A DNA stretch of 64,000 bases from Acaryochloris sp. CCMEE 5410 (lineage in GTDB: Bacteria > Cyanobacteriota > Cyanobacteriia > Thermosynechococcales > Thermosynechococcaceae): contig NZ_AFEJ02000001.1 in NCBI RefSeq assembly GCF_000238775.2, forward strand, positions 3,844,001 through 3,908,000. The letters are read 5' to 3'. The notes below the pieces were generated by a model that did no database searches, had not been told where the DNA came from, and worked only from the letters and a program-made list of their open reading frames with translations. Of the stretch, positions 27,317 to 37,128 are shown piece by piece (the first letter of the stretch is position 1; each line of letters opens with the position of its first letter). The translations under genes were made by a program, and so were the position numbers.

Positions 27317-27513
27317 TGTTATTGGGGGAGTGTGGATTGGTTGCTTATAGATATAGACTAACCATTACAGTAAGCTTGAGAGTCAAGCTAAATTGGTATA
27401 AGAATAAGTTATACTTCAAGGCTCAACCCTATACTGATCGCTAAAACTATTGATATACAAAGCTTTTATGTATGTGTCATGTCTATTTTGAAGATATACA
27501 TCGTATAAATAAA

Positions 27514-27542
27514 AAACTGCTCTGGCATAACCAGAGCAGTTT
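27514..27542 (-). terminator. Intrinsic terminator of the giant RTX gene
   Basis: A perfect 12-bp stem (27514-27525 with 27531-27542) and a 5-nt loop. Read on the minus strand it is followed by a run of T, 40 bp past the RTX stop codon. The A/T runs on both sides may make it bidirectional. Confidence 0.85.
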
Positions 27543-27582
27543 TCGTTTTAAGCCTTATGGGTTAAATGATGCAGATTGAATG

Positions 27583-30500
27583 CTAGATATAGCTGAAAGA
27601 ACTATCTGTCAGGCTAAATCCAGAGTCACCCATAACATTGGCAATTAACTCATCAGCGCCGCCAGCACTGCCATCACCATTAGAATCTAGATAGATTCCA
27701 GTTCCGCTCATGCCAGGTGCTGAAACTCCTAAGACGTAATCAGATGCGGAACCACTGAGTTGAATCATATCCTCGCTGCCATTGAAGTCGGTAATGACGG
27801 CAAAGTCAGTGAGACCTGCTGATGTTTCATCGCCGTCGTTGTAGTAGGCAACGTCACCGCCAAGGACAAAATAATCTGCCCCTTCACCCCCAGTCATATA
27901 GTCGATAGAGCCACTGCCTTTAAGAGTGTCGCTGTTGGCACCGACTAATACATCGTCACCACTACCGCCTAGTAGAGTGTCATTGCCTTCTTGACCGATT
28001 AGGGTGTCGTTGTTAGCGCCCCCGTCAAGGACATCATTACCTGCGCCAGCATAGAGGCCGTCATTTCCGGCATCGCCAAAGAGCTGATCAGCACCACTGC
28101 CTCCATATAAGGAATCTAGACCTGCACCACCCTGTAGATTATTAGATCCGTTGACTCCATAGAGAGCATCATTACCGTCTCCACCCAGCAGTTGGTTATT
28201 CCCAGTGCTGCCAAACAGCTCGTCGTTGCCAGCGCCACCATCTAATAGATCATTATCGCTATCGGCATACAGGGAATCGTCTCCTTCTCCCCCTAAGAGA
28301 GTGTCAACACCAGACCCACCGTAGAGCTGGTCATTGCCACTGCCTCCTTCGAGGAAGTCATTGCCGCTACCGCCTTTGAGGATATCTGTTCCTGCACCAG
28401 CATTGAGGATATCGTCATTGCTGCCGCCGTCCAGGGTGTCTTTACCATCGCCACTGGAGAGGGTATCGTTTCCTGATCCACCCTCGAGGGTGTTATTGCC
28501 ACCCGTAGTGGTCAAAACGTCATCCCCGGCACCGCCATTTAAGCGGTCGCTGCCGCTGCCACTAGAAAGGGTGTCGTTGCCTCCCTGGCCGTAGAGCTTC
28601 ACTTTTGCCCCGTTGGTGGACGTAATTTCGTCATTGCCGCTATTGGCATAGAGCGTTTCAATGCCGGCTGTATCGATATCCATATTGAGGTCAGAGGTGC
28701 TTTGATAGTAAGCCGTATCTGAACCAGTGCCGCCTTCAACCACCGTATCGTTAGCGTCGAAGTAGAGTTTATCGTTACCAGCGCCCCCGATTAATTGGTC
28801 TGCACCGGCATCCCCTTTCAGGGTGTCGTTGCCAGACCCCGCATCTAAGAGGTCATCGCCACTACCGCCAAGCAGACTATCGTTGCCGTTACCGGAGCTT
28901 AGAGTATCGTTGCCAGACCCACCATCTAAGGTGTCTTGGCCTCCGGCAGTCGTTAGGCTATCGTTACCGTCGCCACCGAATAGAGCATTGTTGCCCCCGC
29001 TAGAGGATAAGACATCGTTGCCGCTGCCACCATCTAAGCGATCGCTGCCGCTGCCACTGGTAAGGGTGTCATCGCCAGCTAGGCCATACATCTTAATGCT
29101 GGTGCCATTGCTGGAGGTGAACTGGTCTTTCCCAGCGTTACCGTGAATTTCTTCGATGCTGACATCATCAATATTGAGGGTTAGACCGTCGCTACTTTGG
29201 AGTTTGGCAACGTCTGTACCGTCGCCACCATCGAAGGTGTCGTCCCCATCGAAGTTCAGGGTGTCGTTACCTGCACCGCCCATGAGGGTATCGGCCCCGG
29301 CATTGCCCGAGAGCACATCATTGCCTTCTTGGCCTTCCAATCGATCATTACCCGTGCCGCCGGAGAGGATGTCATTGCCCGCCCCTGCGAGAATGGTGTC
29401 ATTTCCAGCACCGCCATCGAGGTTCTCATGGCCCGTGCCGCCGGTGATACTGTCATCACCCGCTTCTCCGTGAATTTCGACATTCTCGGTGCCGGAATTG
29501 GTAAAGACATCATCACCGCCAGAACCGTAGGCTAGCTCAATTTGGCTGGCGCCCAGGTCTAGAGTGACTGGCTGGTTGCCTTGGGCGCGAGCGATGTCAT
29601 AACCGTCGCCGCCATCGACTACGGTATCGTCCGCGTCGAACAGCAATGTGTCAGAGCCTTCGCCTCCATACAGTGCGTCTGCACCATCGCCACCGACCAA
29701 CATGTCGTTCTCGGTACCGCCTTCGAGGGTGTCATCCCCAGCACCCCCATCCATGTAATCATGACCCGCTTCCCCTGAAATCAGGTCGTTGCCTTCACCT
29801 GCGATCGCAGCATCTTCACCTGCTCCACCTACTAACGTATCGTCGCCAGTGCCGCCTTCAAGATAGTCATTGGCTGAGCCACCAGATAACTGGTCATTAC
29901 CGCCGTTACCAAACAAGGCCACTGTCGTAGAAGCGGGGGCTCCAGCACCATTCGTATTCGTGAAAACATCATCACCACTGTTACCGTGGGCTTCATTAAA
30001 GCTGTTGGCTCCTGCATCAAAGATAACGCCCTCTGCAGACTCAACAATGGCAACGTCATAGCCTTCACCACCCAGGATTTGGGTATCGGCAGCATCCATA
30101 AAGACGACGTCATTTCCCTCTCCACCTAGGAGCGTATCAGCGCCTTCACCACCGCTAATAAAGTCATTGCCTGTACCCCCATCAACGACATCATCCCCGG
30201 CGTTTCCTGAGAGCCATTCGTCATTGCCGGTATTTCCTGCAATAACATCATCTCCTGCACCCCCTTCAATCACATCTTGGCCTTCGCCACCGCTCAGCGT
30301 ATCAGCGCCTTCACCACCGCTCAAGTAGTCGTTTCCAGCATCCCCAGAGAGGACATCATCGCCAGCATCCCCCATGAGAACGTCTTTCTCATCACCGCCA
30401 AAGAGGGTGTCATTGCCAGCGCCGCCGTCTAAAATATCTGAGCCAGCTTCACCCTTCAGTAAGTCAGCATCATCGCCGCCGCCTAAGGTGTCGTTACCAG

Positions 30501-33111
30501 CTCCACCGTATAGGGTGTCTAGTCCAGCATCGCCTTGGAGAACATCATTTCCTGCATCACCGGTCAGTAAATCTTGGTCAGCGCCGCCCAGAACGGTATC
30601 ATCGTCTTCACCACCGGAAACAATGTCGTTTCCCCGGCCACCAGAAACGATGTCGTTGCCTGTACCACCAGAAACGATGTCGTTGCCTGTACCACCGTCG
30701 ACCCAGTAGTCATCGCCTGTTCCGGCGTTGAGAATGTCGTTGCCAGCCCCGCCAGTTAGAACGTCGTTGCCTTCATCCCCTGCCAAGGTGTCGTTACCTG
30801 TACCACCGCTGATGATGTCACTTTCTAAGCCACCGCTCAGCTCATCATGGCCTGTGCCGCCGTCTAGGGTGTCCTTGCCTGCGCCGCCGAAGAGCGTGTC
30901 GTCGCCTAGACCTCCTTCTAAGATGTCGTCGCCTTGGTCGCCAGAGAGATAGTCATTACCGCTGTTCCCCAAGATGGTGTCGTTGCCTTCACCCCCTATG
31001 AGGACATCATTCACAGATGAAGCCGTGCTCGCGTACACCGAGACGCTATCTAGATATCCACCCAAGCTATCGTCGGTACCCACGGCTCTAAACTCAAGGG
31101 CAGTCGTATCACCATTGCCACCTTGGAGCTTATAGGTATAGGTCTGCCATTGTTCGATTTGGCTTTCACCATGGATAGTATCGATGAGTTCGCCATCCCA
31201 GTAAACTTCAATTGGTGTACTGTTGAGATCTACACCGGGTCTAGGAGTGTAAGCAAAAGACAGCTCGTAGGTTTGTCCTGCTACCGTGTCTAATTGCTGC
31301 ATCATGCCACTGTTATTGTGGCTATCGAGTTCTACTCGGGCTTGGCCGTCATCAGCGACCCCTATCTGCTGAACTTCGATGCCGGACCCTTGGGTACTTG
31401 TCCAACCAGCTATGGATTGGAAAACATCCCAACTCTTATTGCCCAGAGGATTGTCTTCGAAACTGCCATTGACGACGAGATTGATTTGACCCAGGCTATC
31501 TTCTTGACCGCCATCGATAAAGTCGTTCCCAGTTCCCCCGTAGATGGTGTCGTCTCCGGAACCCCCATCCATAATGTCGTTGCCAGCATTGCCTGACATT
31601 AAGTCGTTGCCGGAGTCACCCAGAACGATGTCTTGGCCTTCACCACCGCTAACGGTATCTTCACCAGCACCGCCAGCAACCACATCATTGCCGAGGCCGC
31701 CTTCTACGAGGTCATTACCATCGCCACCGTCGACCCAGTAGTCGTCGCCTTCACCTCCATCCAGGACATCATTGCCCGCGTCGCCCATCATGACATCGTT
31801 ACCGGTGTTACCCAGCAGGGTGTCTGCCCCTGTACCGCCAGACAGCACATCTTCTCCAGCGCCGCCATCGATTAAATCAGCGCCTTCACCACCCGAGAGC
31901 CAGCCGTCGTTGCCAGCGCCCCCGTCAATGGTGTCATTACCCTGACCACCTTCAATGGCATCCATGCCTTCGTCGCCGGAGAGGAGGTCATCGCCGAGTC
32001 CACCATCGATAAAGTCATGACCCGCACCACCGCTGATGGTGTCTTGCCCAGCATCGCCGTAGAGAACGTCCTGGTCGCCTTCGCCGGAAATGAGGTCATT
32101 GCCTTCGCCACCATGGATATTGTCATCTCCGTGCCCCCCAGATAGGGTATCTGCACCGGTGCCCCCATCCATATGGTCGATATGTTCACCACCAAAGAGA
32201 GCATCGTCGCCCGCTCCCCCCATCATGGTGTCATCATCTGTGCCGCCGTAGAGGATATCGTTGCCTTCGCCACCATCCATGATGTCGTGGCCTTGCTCAC
32301 CGTAGAGGGTATCGCTGCCTTCGCCGCCAGACATCCAATAGTCGTCACCAGTACCCCCGATTAGCTCATCGTTACCAGCTTCTCCCATGAGAATGTCATT
32401 GCCAGACTGGCCCAGGATTTTGTCATCCCCTAGACCGCCTTTAAGGGTGTCAGCACCTTCACCCCCATCCACTAGGTCATCCCCAGTACCGCCATCCACA
32501 TAATCTGCACCAGAGCCAGCTAATAGGCTATCCTGGCCTTCGTTACCAAGCAGGTTGTCGTTACCAACACCGCCGGTGACAAAGTCATTGCCCTCGCCGC
32601 CGCTGAGAATATCGTCCCCAGCGTCCCCATGTAGGGTGTCGTCACCTGCTTCACCGGCTAGCCAGTAATCATCACCTTGGCCGCCAATAATCATATCTGC
32701 GCCTTGGTCACCCATGATGGCGTCTTTACCTAAGCCACCAATGAGGACATCATTGCCAATGCCACCTAAGAGGAGGTCATCATTTTGGGTACCACTACTA
32801 ATGGCGTTGGGATCGGCGAAACCTGCACCGCTTTCATCGATGGGACCGGTATAGGTGTAATTGCCACTTGCATCTTGTTGCCAGTTTTCGGTACTTCCTT
32901 CATCACCATGCATCCAGTCATTGCCTTGGCCGCCAGAGAGCGTATCGTTGCCTGTGCCACCTTTGACGACATCATCGCCTTCATTACCCGATAGCCAAAC
33001 ATCATCGCCTTCGCCGCCGATAATGGTATCGTCGCCTTCCTTGCCGACAACGACATCATCTGCCTCGGAGCCGAATAGAGCTTCGCTGCTGTCAGTACCA
33101 AATACTTGCAT
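27583..33111 (-). CDS. Giant RTX (hemolysin-type calcium-binding) protein with embedded carbohydrate-binding-like domain
   Basis: 1842 residues, nearly all GGxGxDxLx nonapeptide repeats starting from the N-terminus (GTDSSEALFGSEADDVVVG). They should fold as Ca2+-loaded parallel beta-rolls outside the cell. Residues ~540-695 (NLVVNGSFEDNPLGNKSWDV ... GYLDSVSVYA) interrupt the repeats and look like a galactose-binding-type jelly roll (DUF642/CBM-like). From ~1000 to 1450 four copies of a ~50-residue spacer occur (types FDADDTVVDGG, then DVFTNSG/DQFTSSNG). The last ~115 residues hold FVLGGDVAYYNDGDET, ITDFNGSEDMIQLSGSA and DYVLG, a module shared with the RTX-GH16 protein at 41.3 kb and probably the secretion end. 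There is no signal peptide. It could be surface-layer, adhesion or matrix material; the exact role is unknown. Confidence 0.9.
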   Translation of the reverse strand: MQVFGTDSSEALFGSEADDVVVGKEGDDTIIGGEGDDVWLSGNEGDDVVKGGTGNDTLSGGQGNDWMHGDEGSTENWQQDASGNYTYTGPIDESGAGFADPNAISSGTQNDDLLLGGIGNDVLIGGLGKDAIMGDQGADMIIGGQGDDYWLAGEAGDDTLHGDAGDDILSGGEGNDFVTGGVGNDNLLGNEGQDSLLAGSGADYVDGGTGDDLVDGGEGADTLKGGLGDDKILGQSGNDILMGEAGNDELIGGTGDDYWMSGGEGSDTLYGEQGHDIMDGGEGNDILYGGTDDDTMMGGAGDDALFGGEHIDHMDGGTGADTLSGGHGDDNIHGGEGNDLISGEGDQDVLYGDAGQDTISGGAGHDFIDGGLGDDLLSGDEGMDAIEGGQGNDTIDGGAGNDGWLSGGEGADLIDGGAGEDVLSGGTGADTLLGNTGNDVMMGDAGNDVLDGGEGDDYWVDGGDGNDLVEGGLGNDVVAGGAGEDTVSGGEGQDIVLGDSGNDLMSGNAGNDIMDGGSGDDTIYGGTGNDFIDGGQEDSLGQINLVVNGSFEDNPLGNKSWDVFQSIAGWTSTQGSGIEVQQIGVADDGQARVELDSHNNSGMMQQLDTVAGQTYELSFAYTPRPGVDLNSTPIEVYWDGELIDTIHGESQIEQWQTYTYKLQGGNGDTTALEFRAVGTDDSLGGYLDSVSVYASTASSVNDVLIGGEGNDTILGNSGNDYLSGDQGDDILEGGLGDDTLFGGAGKDTLDGGTGHDELSGGLESDIISGGTGNDTLAGDEGNDVLTGGAGNDILNAGTGDDYWVDGGTGNDIVSGGTGNDIVSGGRGNDIVSGGEDDDTVLGGADQDLLTGDAGNDVLQGDAGLDTLYGGAGNDTLGGGDDADLLKGEAGSDILDGGAGNDTLFGGDEKDVLMGDAGDDVLSGDAGNDYLSGGEGADTLSGGEGQDVIEGGAGDDVIAGNTGNDEWLSGNAGDDVVDGGTGNDFISGGEGADTLLGGEGNDVVFMDAADTQILGGEGYDVAIVESAEGVIFDAGANSFNEAHGNSGDDVFTNTNGAGAPASTTVALFGNGGNDQLSGGSANDYLEGGTGDDTLVGGAGEDAAIAGEGNDLISGEAGHDYMDGGAGDDTLEGGTENDMLVGGDGADALYGGEGSDTLLFDADDTVVDGGDGYDIARAQGNQPVTLDLGASQIELAYGSGGDDVFTNSGTENVEIHGEAGDDSITGGTGHENLDGGAGNDTILAGAGNDILSGGTGNDRLEGQEGNDVLSGNAGADTLMGGAGNDTLNFDGDDTFDGGDGTDVAKLQSSDGLTLNIDDVSIEEIHGNAGKDQFTSSNGTSIKMYGLAGDDTLTSGSGSDRLDGGSGNDVLSSSGGNNALFGGDGNDSLTTAGGQDTLDGGSGNDTLSSGNGNDSLLGGSGDDLLDAGSGNDTLKGDAGADQLIGGAGNDKLYFDANDTVVEGGTGSDTAYYQSTSDLNMDIDTAGIETLYANSGNDEITSTNGAKVKLYGQGGNDTLSSGSGSDRLNGGAGDDVLTTTGGNNTLEGGSGNDTLSSGDGKDTLDGGSNDDILNAGAGTDILKGGSGNDFLEGGSGNDQLYGGSGVDTLLGGEGDDSLYADSDNDLLDGGAGNDELFGSTGNNQLLGGDGNDALYGVNGSNNLQGGAGLDSLYGGSGADQLFGDAGNDGLYAGAGNDVLDGGANNDTLIGQEGNDTLLGGSGDDVLVGANSDTLKGSGSIDYMTGGEGADYFVLGGDVAYYNDGDETSAGLTDFAVITDFNGSEDMIQLSGSASDYVLGVSAPGMSGTGIYLDSNGDGSAGGADELIANVMGDSGFSLTDSSFSYI

Positions 33112-33282
33112 GGTTTCCCCCTGGTTTGTAATTCTTTTTAACGCTAATTGTTCAAGTTCACTAGAGTGTCAATAGGTGAAGATATAAAAAAAACTTATGT
33201 ATTGACATGGATAGGCAGGACGGTTTGTGGACTTCATCATTCGGTGAAGTCCGGTGGATCAGAAACGATGGTTTAGAAACGG

Positions 33283-34239
33283 TTAAGGAACGGGTTGTGG
33301 ATAGCTGACGGTTGAGGTATCTACAACGATGGGTTCATCCACAATCACATCGTCAAGATTGGCATCAATTAAATTGCTGCCAAATAAGTTGACCCCTCGT
33401 AAATCTGCTCCCTGTAAATTGGCTCCCATAAGGATAGCTTCGCTGAGGTTGGCCCCTCGCAGGTCTGCCTCACATAAGCAAGCGCCACCCAAATTGCTGC
33501 CAATTAAACTGGCGTCTGTTAAGGTGGCTTCACTTAAATCTGTACCAATCAGGACCGCATGGGATAAATCGGCCTGTTTGAGGTAAGCACCAATCATATC
33601 GGCTCCACTCAGATAGGCTTCGCGAAACGTGCATTGTTCTAGGGCAGTTTCGTTTAAACTCGCCAACATCAGTTCAGCCCGATTGAAATTGCTATGGCTG
33701 AGGAGCGTGCCGCTCAATTTAGCTCCAATCAGCTTCATACCTGCGAAATGGCGTTCACCTGCTGCATATTTTGCCAATATGCTTCGGCTAATATCTTCAT
33801 CTCCTTCCAGATCTGCATGACTATGCTCTTCAATTGTTTGTAGCAATTTGAGAAGAGATTGAGATTGGGGGCCGACCGTACTCAGCTGTTGTAATTGTTC
33901 AAAACGACGTCCTAGTTGTTGTCGAGAATGGTTGAGTTCTGCGAGCTGTTGGTCTATTTCTTCGACATGGTGGGCCACCATTTGCTGCATGCGCTGTTGT
34001 GCATCTTTGGAATGTTCACCAAGGTCTAACAGTTCTTTAATTTCGTGTAGGGAGAGGCCAAAATTTTGGGCACTGCGAATGATTTGTAATCGGTTTTGAG
34101 CGGCTGTGGTGTAGAGACGATAGCCGGATCGATTCCGTTCGGGTTGTTTCAGGAGTCCAAGTTGCTCATAATAGCGAATGGCTTGGGGAGAGACACCAAA
34201 TTTACTGGCGAGTTGGCCAATGAGCAGTCCAGTCGTCAT
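33283..34239 (-). CDS. MerR-family regulator fused to pentapeptide repeats
   Basis: About 318 residues. The N-terminal MerR winged helix (LLIGQLASKFGVSPQAIRYY, then EQLGLLKQPERNRSGYRLY) is followed by the usual second half (IIRSAQNFGLSLHEIKELL) and a coiled-coil dimer helix to ~130. From ~185 to 300 there is a run of A(D/N)LxG pentapeptides (LSGADMIGAYLKQADLSHAV, DLRGANLSEAILMGANLQGA), which should form a right-handed quadrilateral beta-helix. The usual MerR effector domain is replaced by this repeat, so the ligand is not predictable. Start at MTTGLLIGQ; 23 upstream in-frame residues do not look like MerR. It lies just upstream of the giant RTX gene on the same strand (171-bp gap). Confidence 0.88.
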   Translation of the reverse strand: MTTGLLIGQLASKFGVSPQAIRYYEQLGLLKQPERNRSGYRLYTTAAQNRLQIIRSAQNFGLSLHEIKELLDLGEHSKDAQQRMQQMVAHHVEEIDQQLAELNHSRQQLGRRFEQLQQLSTVGPQSQSLLKLLQTIEEHSHADLEGDEDISRSILAKYAAGERHFAGMKLIGAKLSGTLLSHSNFNRAELMLASLNETALEQCTFREAYLSGADMIGAYLKQADLSHAVLIGTDLSEATLTDASLIGSNLGGACLCEADLRGANLSEAILMGANLQGADLRGVNLFGSNLIDANLDDVIVDEPIVVDTSTVSYPQPVP

Positions 34240-34396
34240 TTCATTATCAGGGATTAGAAATCCAAGTTTTTTATCGGTTATTCTTAGGATGCCCAAATAA
34301 AAAGGCAATTTAGCGGAGTAAAGACGACAAACTCCAGCAAAAATTGCCTTTGACTGATATAAGGTTTAAGAGAAATAGTTTGGATTTGACTGTTAG

Positions 34397-34714
34397 TTAA
34401 GCCACGGCAGCCACTAAATGATTTGTAGTTTTTGGTCCAACTTTTTCTTTGAGAACATCTTGAATTTGGCGTAAATAATCTTCGGCAACTTCTTGAGGAA
34501 AATTGAGGTGAATGGTGAGATTAGGATTGCTGCTATAGATGTGTAATGAGCCATAGGTGGGTAACCAGCCTGAGAAGCCAGCGACCTGTGTATAGGCGAT
34601 AAATTGGAAAGCCCGAGTGCTGGGGTTAGAGTACTCAATCCCGCTTTCTGTAAGGGTAATAATGACATCGCTGTTTGCATCTTTGGGATGAAAACCTTTG
34701 AATTCCATTCTCAT
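34397..34714 (-). CDS. Hypothetical protein
   Basis: 105 residues, not recognised. Alternating hydrophobic strands (SDVIITLTESGIEYSN, FQFIAYTQVAGFSGWLP, SLHIYSSNPNLTIHL) suggest a small beta-sandwich or PH-like fold, followed by a helix (PQEVAEDYLRQIQDVLKEKV). No signal peptide is seen. It is on the same strand as, and upstream of, the MerR-pentapeptide gene (157-bp gap). Confidence 0.55.
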   Translation of the reverse strand: MRMEFKGFHPKDANSDVIITLTESGIEYSNPSTRAFQFIAYTQVAGFSGWLPTYGSLHIYSSNPNLTIHLNFPQEVAEDYLRQIQDVLKEKVGPKTTNHLVAAVA

Positions 34715-35108
34715 GACAGACTCCTAGACATGGGTCAATTTAATGTGCTCAATCTGGTGTTTGCGGAGTATTCTTTTATAGAATATTTTTGCTAAAAAAG
34801 AGTAAGTTTTCTATTTGTCGTGAGTACGAAAGCAGAAAAAGAATGACTCTTTAGTCAGATTGGATATTTCAATATTGCCCAAAAAGTAGTTCTATCTAAC
34901 TTGATAATGTTGTGGCGTTCAAGTAAAAAATTTAGACTGTATTTAATTTTTGTCGGAGATATATGAAGACTCAAACAACTTATTTTTTGTGTATACAAAA
35001 TAGACAGAAAGATATACATCCTAAACGGTATTTTTGAATGCTTAACAGATGGGGCAGAGTTGTACTGGAGGTCCGTCTTTAGGCTGCTCTAGACCTGTAC
35101 TAGCAAGT
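34715..35108. other. Intergenic, 394 bp, no gene recognised
   Basis: AT-rich DNA between two minus-strand genes. It must hold the promoter of the hypothetical gene at 34397-34714 and the 3' region of the cyclase gene. No clear hairpin was found. Confidence 0.4.
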
Positions 35109-36779
35109 TTACGGTTCGCTAGCCATCACAGCTTGCCCTTGGGCAGGCGGGTTCTTTTGGTCCCAGAGTAGCCGATATAGCTGAATAGGGGCTTGAATGC
35201 CTTTGACTTGCACAGGTGTCAGCTGCTGGAGCGGTACGTCACACTGATGCAGTTCATTTAAGGTGCTTTGGGAGATCAAGATTTCTCCAGCACGGGCCAC
35301 GTCACAAATACGACTACTGACGTTAGTGGTATTGCCAATGGTGCCGTATTGAAACAGTTGTTCAGACCCAATATTGCCAGCGGCAACGACGCCGGTGTTC
35401 ACCCCAATATGAATCTGAATGTTAAAGTTCCACCGCTTGGCCCAGCGTTGATTCAGTTTGGAGACGGCTTTTTGCATGGCGATGGCGGCTTTCACTGCCC
35501 GCTCTGCATCGTTGGGATGTTGATAGGGGGCTCCCCAGACGGCCAAAAGGGCATCCCCAATATATTGCTCTAAGGTGCCTTCGTATCGAAAGACGATGCC
35601 CTCAACCATGACGCTAAAGTATTCGTTGAGCATGGCAATCACCTGCCGAGGTTCGAGGCGCGAGGAGAGCTCGGTAAAACGGCTGATATCGGCAAAGACG
35701 ACAGTGACCTTGGTATCAATGATCTCTAATCGACTTTCCTCACTCAACTTTCGCCAGACGTTTTGCGGGAAAAAGCGTTCTAATTTGGTGCGCAGAACGG
35801 CTTCAGTTTGAATCTTTTTGTAGAGATGGGCATTGTCGATTGCGATCGCAGCCTGATTCGCTAATCCACCTAAAAATTCCAAATCTTCTTCCGAGTAGAG
35901 GGCGCGGACCGACAGGTTATCCGTATACAACACCCCAATCACTTCATCCCTGGGCTTGAGGGGGACGCACATGGCGGCATGGATGGCCTGCTGGACGATG
36001 GAGCGGGATTCGTGAAATCTGCGATCGCGGGCGGCATCATCCGTGAGGATGCCTTCGCCTGATTCATAGACAAAATTGGTGATGGTGGTGCTGTAAAAGC
36101 GAAGTCCCGTGGGAATACCACTCCGGAATTTGATCGCTTTTTGTTCTAGCTCCTGGGTTTGAGGATTGACCAGGAGAATTAAACCCCGGTCAACGGTCAT
36201 AATCTCGAACAGCAAATCGAGAATTTTATCGAGCAGTTCTTCTAACTCTTTAGGAGAAGACAGCTGCTGACTGACTTCGAGCAAAATTTTGAGCTTATCA
36301 ACAGAGCGGGTTTGATCGTCCTGCTGTTTTAACTTTAAGCCGACGCCTGATTGGCCAGGGGCATCCGGCTCCAGTAAATCTTGCAGCTCAATCCGAGTAT
36401 TTTCTGGAGCAAAACGACTAATGATGGAAAGGGATTGATCCGGGGGTGGACTGGGGGGACTCAGATCGGGAATGGTGGCCGTCAAGTTCCAGGTGATTTG
36501 CATATCTATGGTCCCGAACCGGACCCGATCACCATCTTTGAGATGGCATTGCTGAATCGGCTGATCATTCACATAGGTATGGTTGAGGCTATCTAGATCC
36601 TTGAGAACAGCCTGACCATTTTCTTGGACCATTAGCTCCGCATGATGACGCGATAAGCTCGGGTGCATCAGCACAATATGATTGTCTAACCCCCGGCCAA
36701 TCGAATTGGATCCTGTAACCAAGGTGTAGGATTTGGGATTTGGTGCATTGGGGGGAGCCACTAAGTACGGCACATGCAC
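35109..36779 (-). CDS. FHA-GAF-class III adenylate/guanylate cyclase
   Basis: 556 residues. An FHA domain (~18-95: SIGRGLDNHIVLMHPSLSRH, then HAELMV) should bind phosphothreonine. A GAF domain (~175-325: DRGLILLVNPQTQELEQKAI, AAMCVPLKPRDEVIGVLYTD) follows. The class III cyclase domain (~355-535) has both metal Asp residues (VVFADISRFTELS and YIGDALLAVWG) and the GNTTNVSSRI segment with the Asn/Arg pair. The usual base-selecting Lys before the second Asp reads Gln (LEQYIGDA), and the partner position near YGTIGNT is also unusual, so nucleotide choice or activity is uncertain. FHA links it plausibly to the Ser/Thr kinases, one of which (37.1 kb) is divergently transcribed next to it. Confidence 0.9.
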   Translation of the reverse strand: MHVPYLVAPPNAPNPKSYTLVTGSNSIGRGLDNHIVLMHPSLSRHHAELMVQENGQAVLKDLDSLNHTYVNDQPIQQCHLKDGDRVRFGTIDMQITWNLTATIPDLSPPSPPPDQSLSIISRFAPENTRIELQDLLEPDAPGQSGVGLKLKQQDDQTRSVDKLKILLEVSQQLSSPKELEELLDKILDLLFEIMTVDRGLILLVNPQTQELEQKAIKFRSGIPTGLRFYSTTITNFVYESGEGILTDDAARDRRFHESRSIVQQAIHAAMCVPLKPRDEVIGVLYTDNLSVRALYSEEDLEFLGGLANQAAIAIDNAHLYKKIQTEAVLRTKLERFFPQNVWRKLSEESRLEIIDTKVTVVFADISRFTELSSRLEPRQVIAMLNEYFSVMVEGIVFRYEGTLEQYIGDALLAVWGAPYQHPNDAERAVKAAIAMQKAVSKLNQRWAKRWNFNIQIHIGVNTGVVAAGNIGSEQLFQYGTIGNTTNVSSRICDVARAGEILISQSTLNELHQCDVPLQQLTPVQVKGIQAPIQLYRLLWDQKNPPAQGQAVMASEP

Positions 36780-37128
36780 TCCTGTCGTGGATAACGCGTC
36801 TTGATCACAACTTTAGAGATAGTTTAAAGGTTACCAATCGCTAAATCAGGGGAAGTTAAACACTATATTAATGTCTAAATTCAAGAACTCCCAATAATTG
36901 GGTGAGTTTTAGGTTGGCTTTGGTTCCAGATGTTGCCTGATTGATTTACACAATAAGGAAGCTCAATCACAATAAAAGGGAGGTTACCGTTTTGGCAACG
37001 ACTGATGTTCTGAGTCAGTCGGGGACTCGCAAGTTTTGGCGGCGATGGGGGCAGACTGACACATATACAGATGGCGCTTGAGGTCGGACTCAAGTTATGA
37101 CTGAGAGACAGGTTGAGACTGAGCTGTT
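36780..37128. promoter_or_regulatory. Divergent promoter region between cyclase and kinase genes
   Basis: 349 bp between the oppositely directed FHA-GAF-cyclase and kinase genes. Both promoters must lie here. No repeat or known operator was recognised, and short open frames in it lack coding character. Confidence 0.45.

Noticed and set aside
27583-30000. Repeat-rich DNA as a CRISPR or satellite array
   Set aside because: The periodicity is 27 bp in coding phase and encodes GGxGxDxLx, so it is protein-coding RTX sequence.
28293-33175. Numerous long plus-strand frames opposite the giant RTX gene, rich in SLPxPPS
   Set aside because: They are shadows of the nonapeptide repeats: GGxGxD codons read in reverse give Ser/Pro-rich low-complexity sequence in every frame.
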